This document shows, one piece after another, positions 5,913-6,040 of a stretch of 6,040 nucleotides of DNA. The translations under genes and the position numbers were made by a program. The stretch covers positions 1 to 6,040 of the forward strand of contig DATCSE010000069.1 in NCBI GenBank assembly GCA_036568605.1, in the 5' to 3' direction. The notes beneath the pieces are model-generated. The model was not told the DNA's origin, made no database searches, and saw only the letters and a list, made by a program, of their open reading frames with translations. Each line of letters starts with the position of its first letter. The first letter of the stretch is position 1. The stretch is from DATCSE01 sp036568605. GTDB taxonomy: Bacteria; Pseudomonadota; Gammaproteobacteria; Burkholderiales; Burkholderiaceae_C.

Positions 5913-6040
5913 TCAGCGCGGCGCCATGCGCAGCGCGCCGTCGAGCCGGATCACCTCGCCATTCAGCGACGGGTTCTCGACGATGGAGGCCGCAAGCAGC
6001 GCGAACTCCTCGGGCTTGCCCAGCCGCTTCGGGAACGGGA
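5913..6040 (-). CDS. Short-chain dehydrogenase, type II 3-hydroxyacyl-CoA dehydrogenase-like (5' part outside window)
   Basis: Only the last 41 residues and the TGA stop are present; the N-terminus and cofactor site lie beyond base 6040. The visible part, beginning PFPKRLGKPEEFALLAAS and ending NGEVIRLDGALRMAPR, is the characteristic C-terminus of HSD10/HADH2-type short-chain dehydrogenases, including the LNGEVIRLDGA block that closes the fold. Such enzymes oxidise 3-hydroxyacyl-CoA with NAD, the third step of beta-oxidation and of ring-opened aromatic pathways. The stop is 28 bp before the thioesterase ATG, suggesting cotranscription. With the catalytic YxxxK region unseen, activity cannot be judged. 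A general SDR or a FabG-like protein is the alternative, less likely given the exact C-terminal pattern. Confidence 0.88.
   Translation of the reverse strand, partial: PFPKRLGKPEEFALLAASIVENPSLNGEVIRLDGALRMAPR

Overview
The window is a compact, GC-rich stretch in which every supported gene lies on the minus strand, so transcription runs from base 6040 towards base 1. The strong G/C bias at third codon positions, the gene content and the fused LivM-LivG protein suggest a betaproteobacterium of the order Burkholderiales (inference; no marker gene is present).

In transcription order the genes are: the 3' end of a short-chain dehydrogenase of the type II 3-hydroxyacyl-CoA dehydrogenase (HSD10-like) type (5913-6040, cut by the window edge); a 4-hydroxybenzoyl-CoA-thioesterase-like hotdog protein (5453-5884); a periplasmic substrate-binding protein of the LivK/Peripla_BP_6 type (4293-5423); a 139-bp gap filled largely by a near-perfect inverted repeat (4194-4269); a LivH-type permease (3107-4153); a fused LivM permease plus LivG ATPase (1341-3107); a LivF ATPase (593-1339); and a MarR-family regulator (1-514, 3' end cut by the window edge). 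Most junctions are tight. livH and livM share one base, one base separates livG from livF, and gaps of 28, 29 and 78 bp separate the other genes, so all may be one operon. The 139-bp repeat-bearing gap is the only sizeable interruption.

Together the genes encode a complete branched-chain-amino-acid-type (HAAT) ABC importer: binding protein, two permease domains and two ATPase domains, the last four on three polypeptides. The importer sits beside two acyl-CoA enzymes and a MarR regulator. The neighbours argue that the ligand is not leucine, isoleucine or valine but an organic or aromatic acid that is activated to a CoA thioester inside the cell. The thioesterase would recycle stalled CoA esters, the dehydrogenase would act in a beta-oxidation-like lower pathway, and MarR would sense a ligand such as an aroyl-CoA. 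The specific substrate (hydroxybenzoate, anthranilate, salicylate or another acid) cannot be read from this window.

No RNA gene, CRISPR array, insertion sequence or phage gene was seen, and no gap without a gene exceeds 300 bp. No clearly undescribed system was found. The points most worth a second look are the LivM-LivG fusion, the altered ABC signature motif in its ATPase half, the intra-operon palindrome, the possible leader peptide coupled to marR, and the substrate question.
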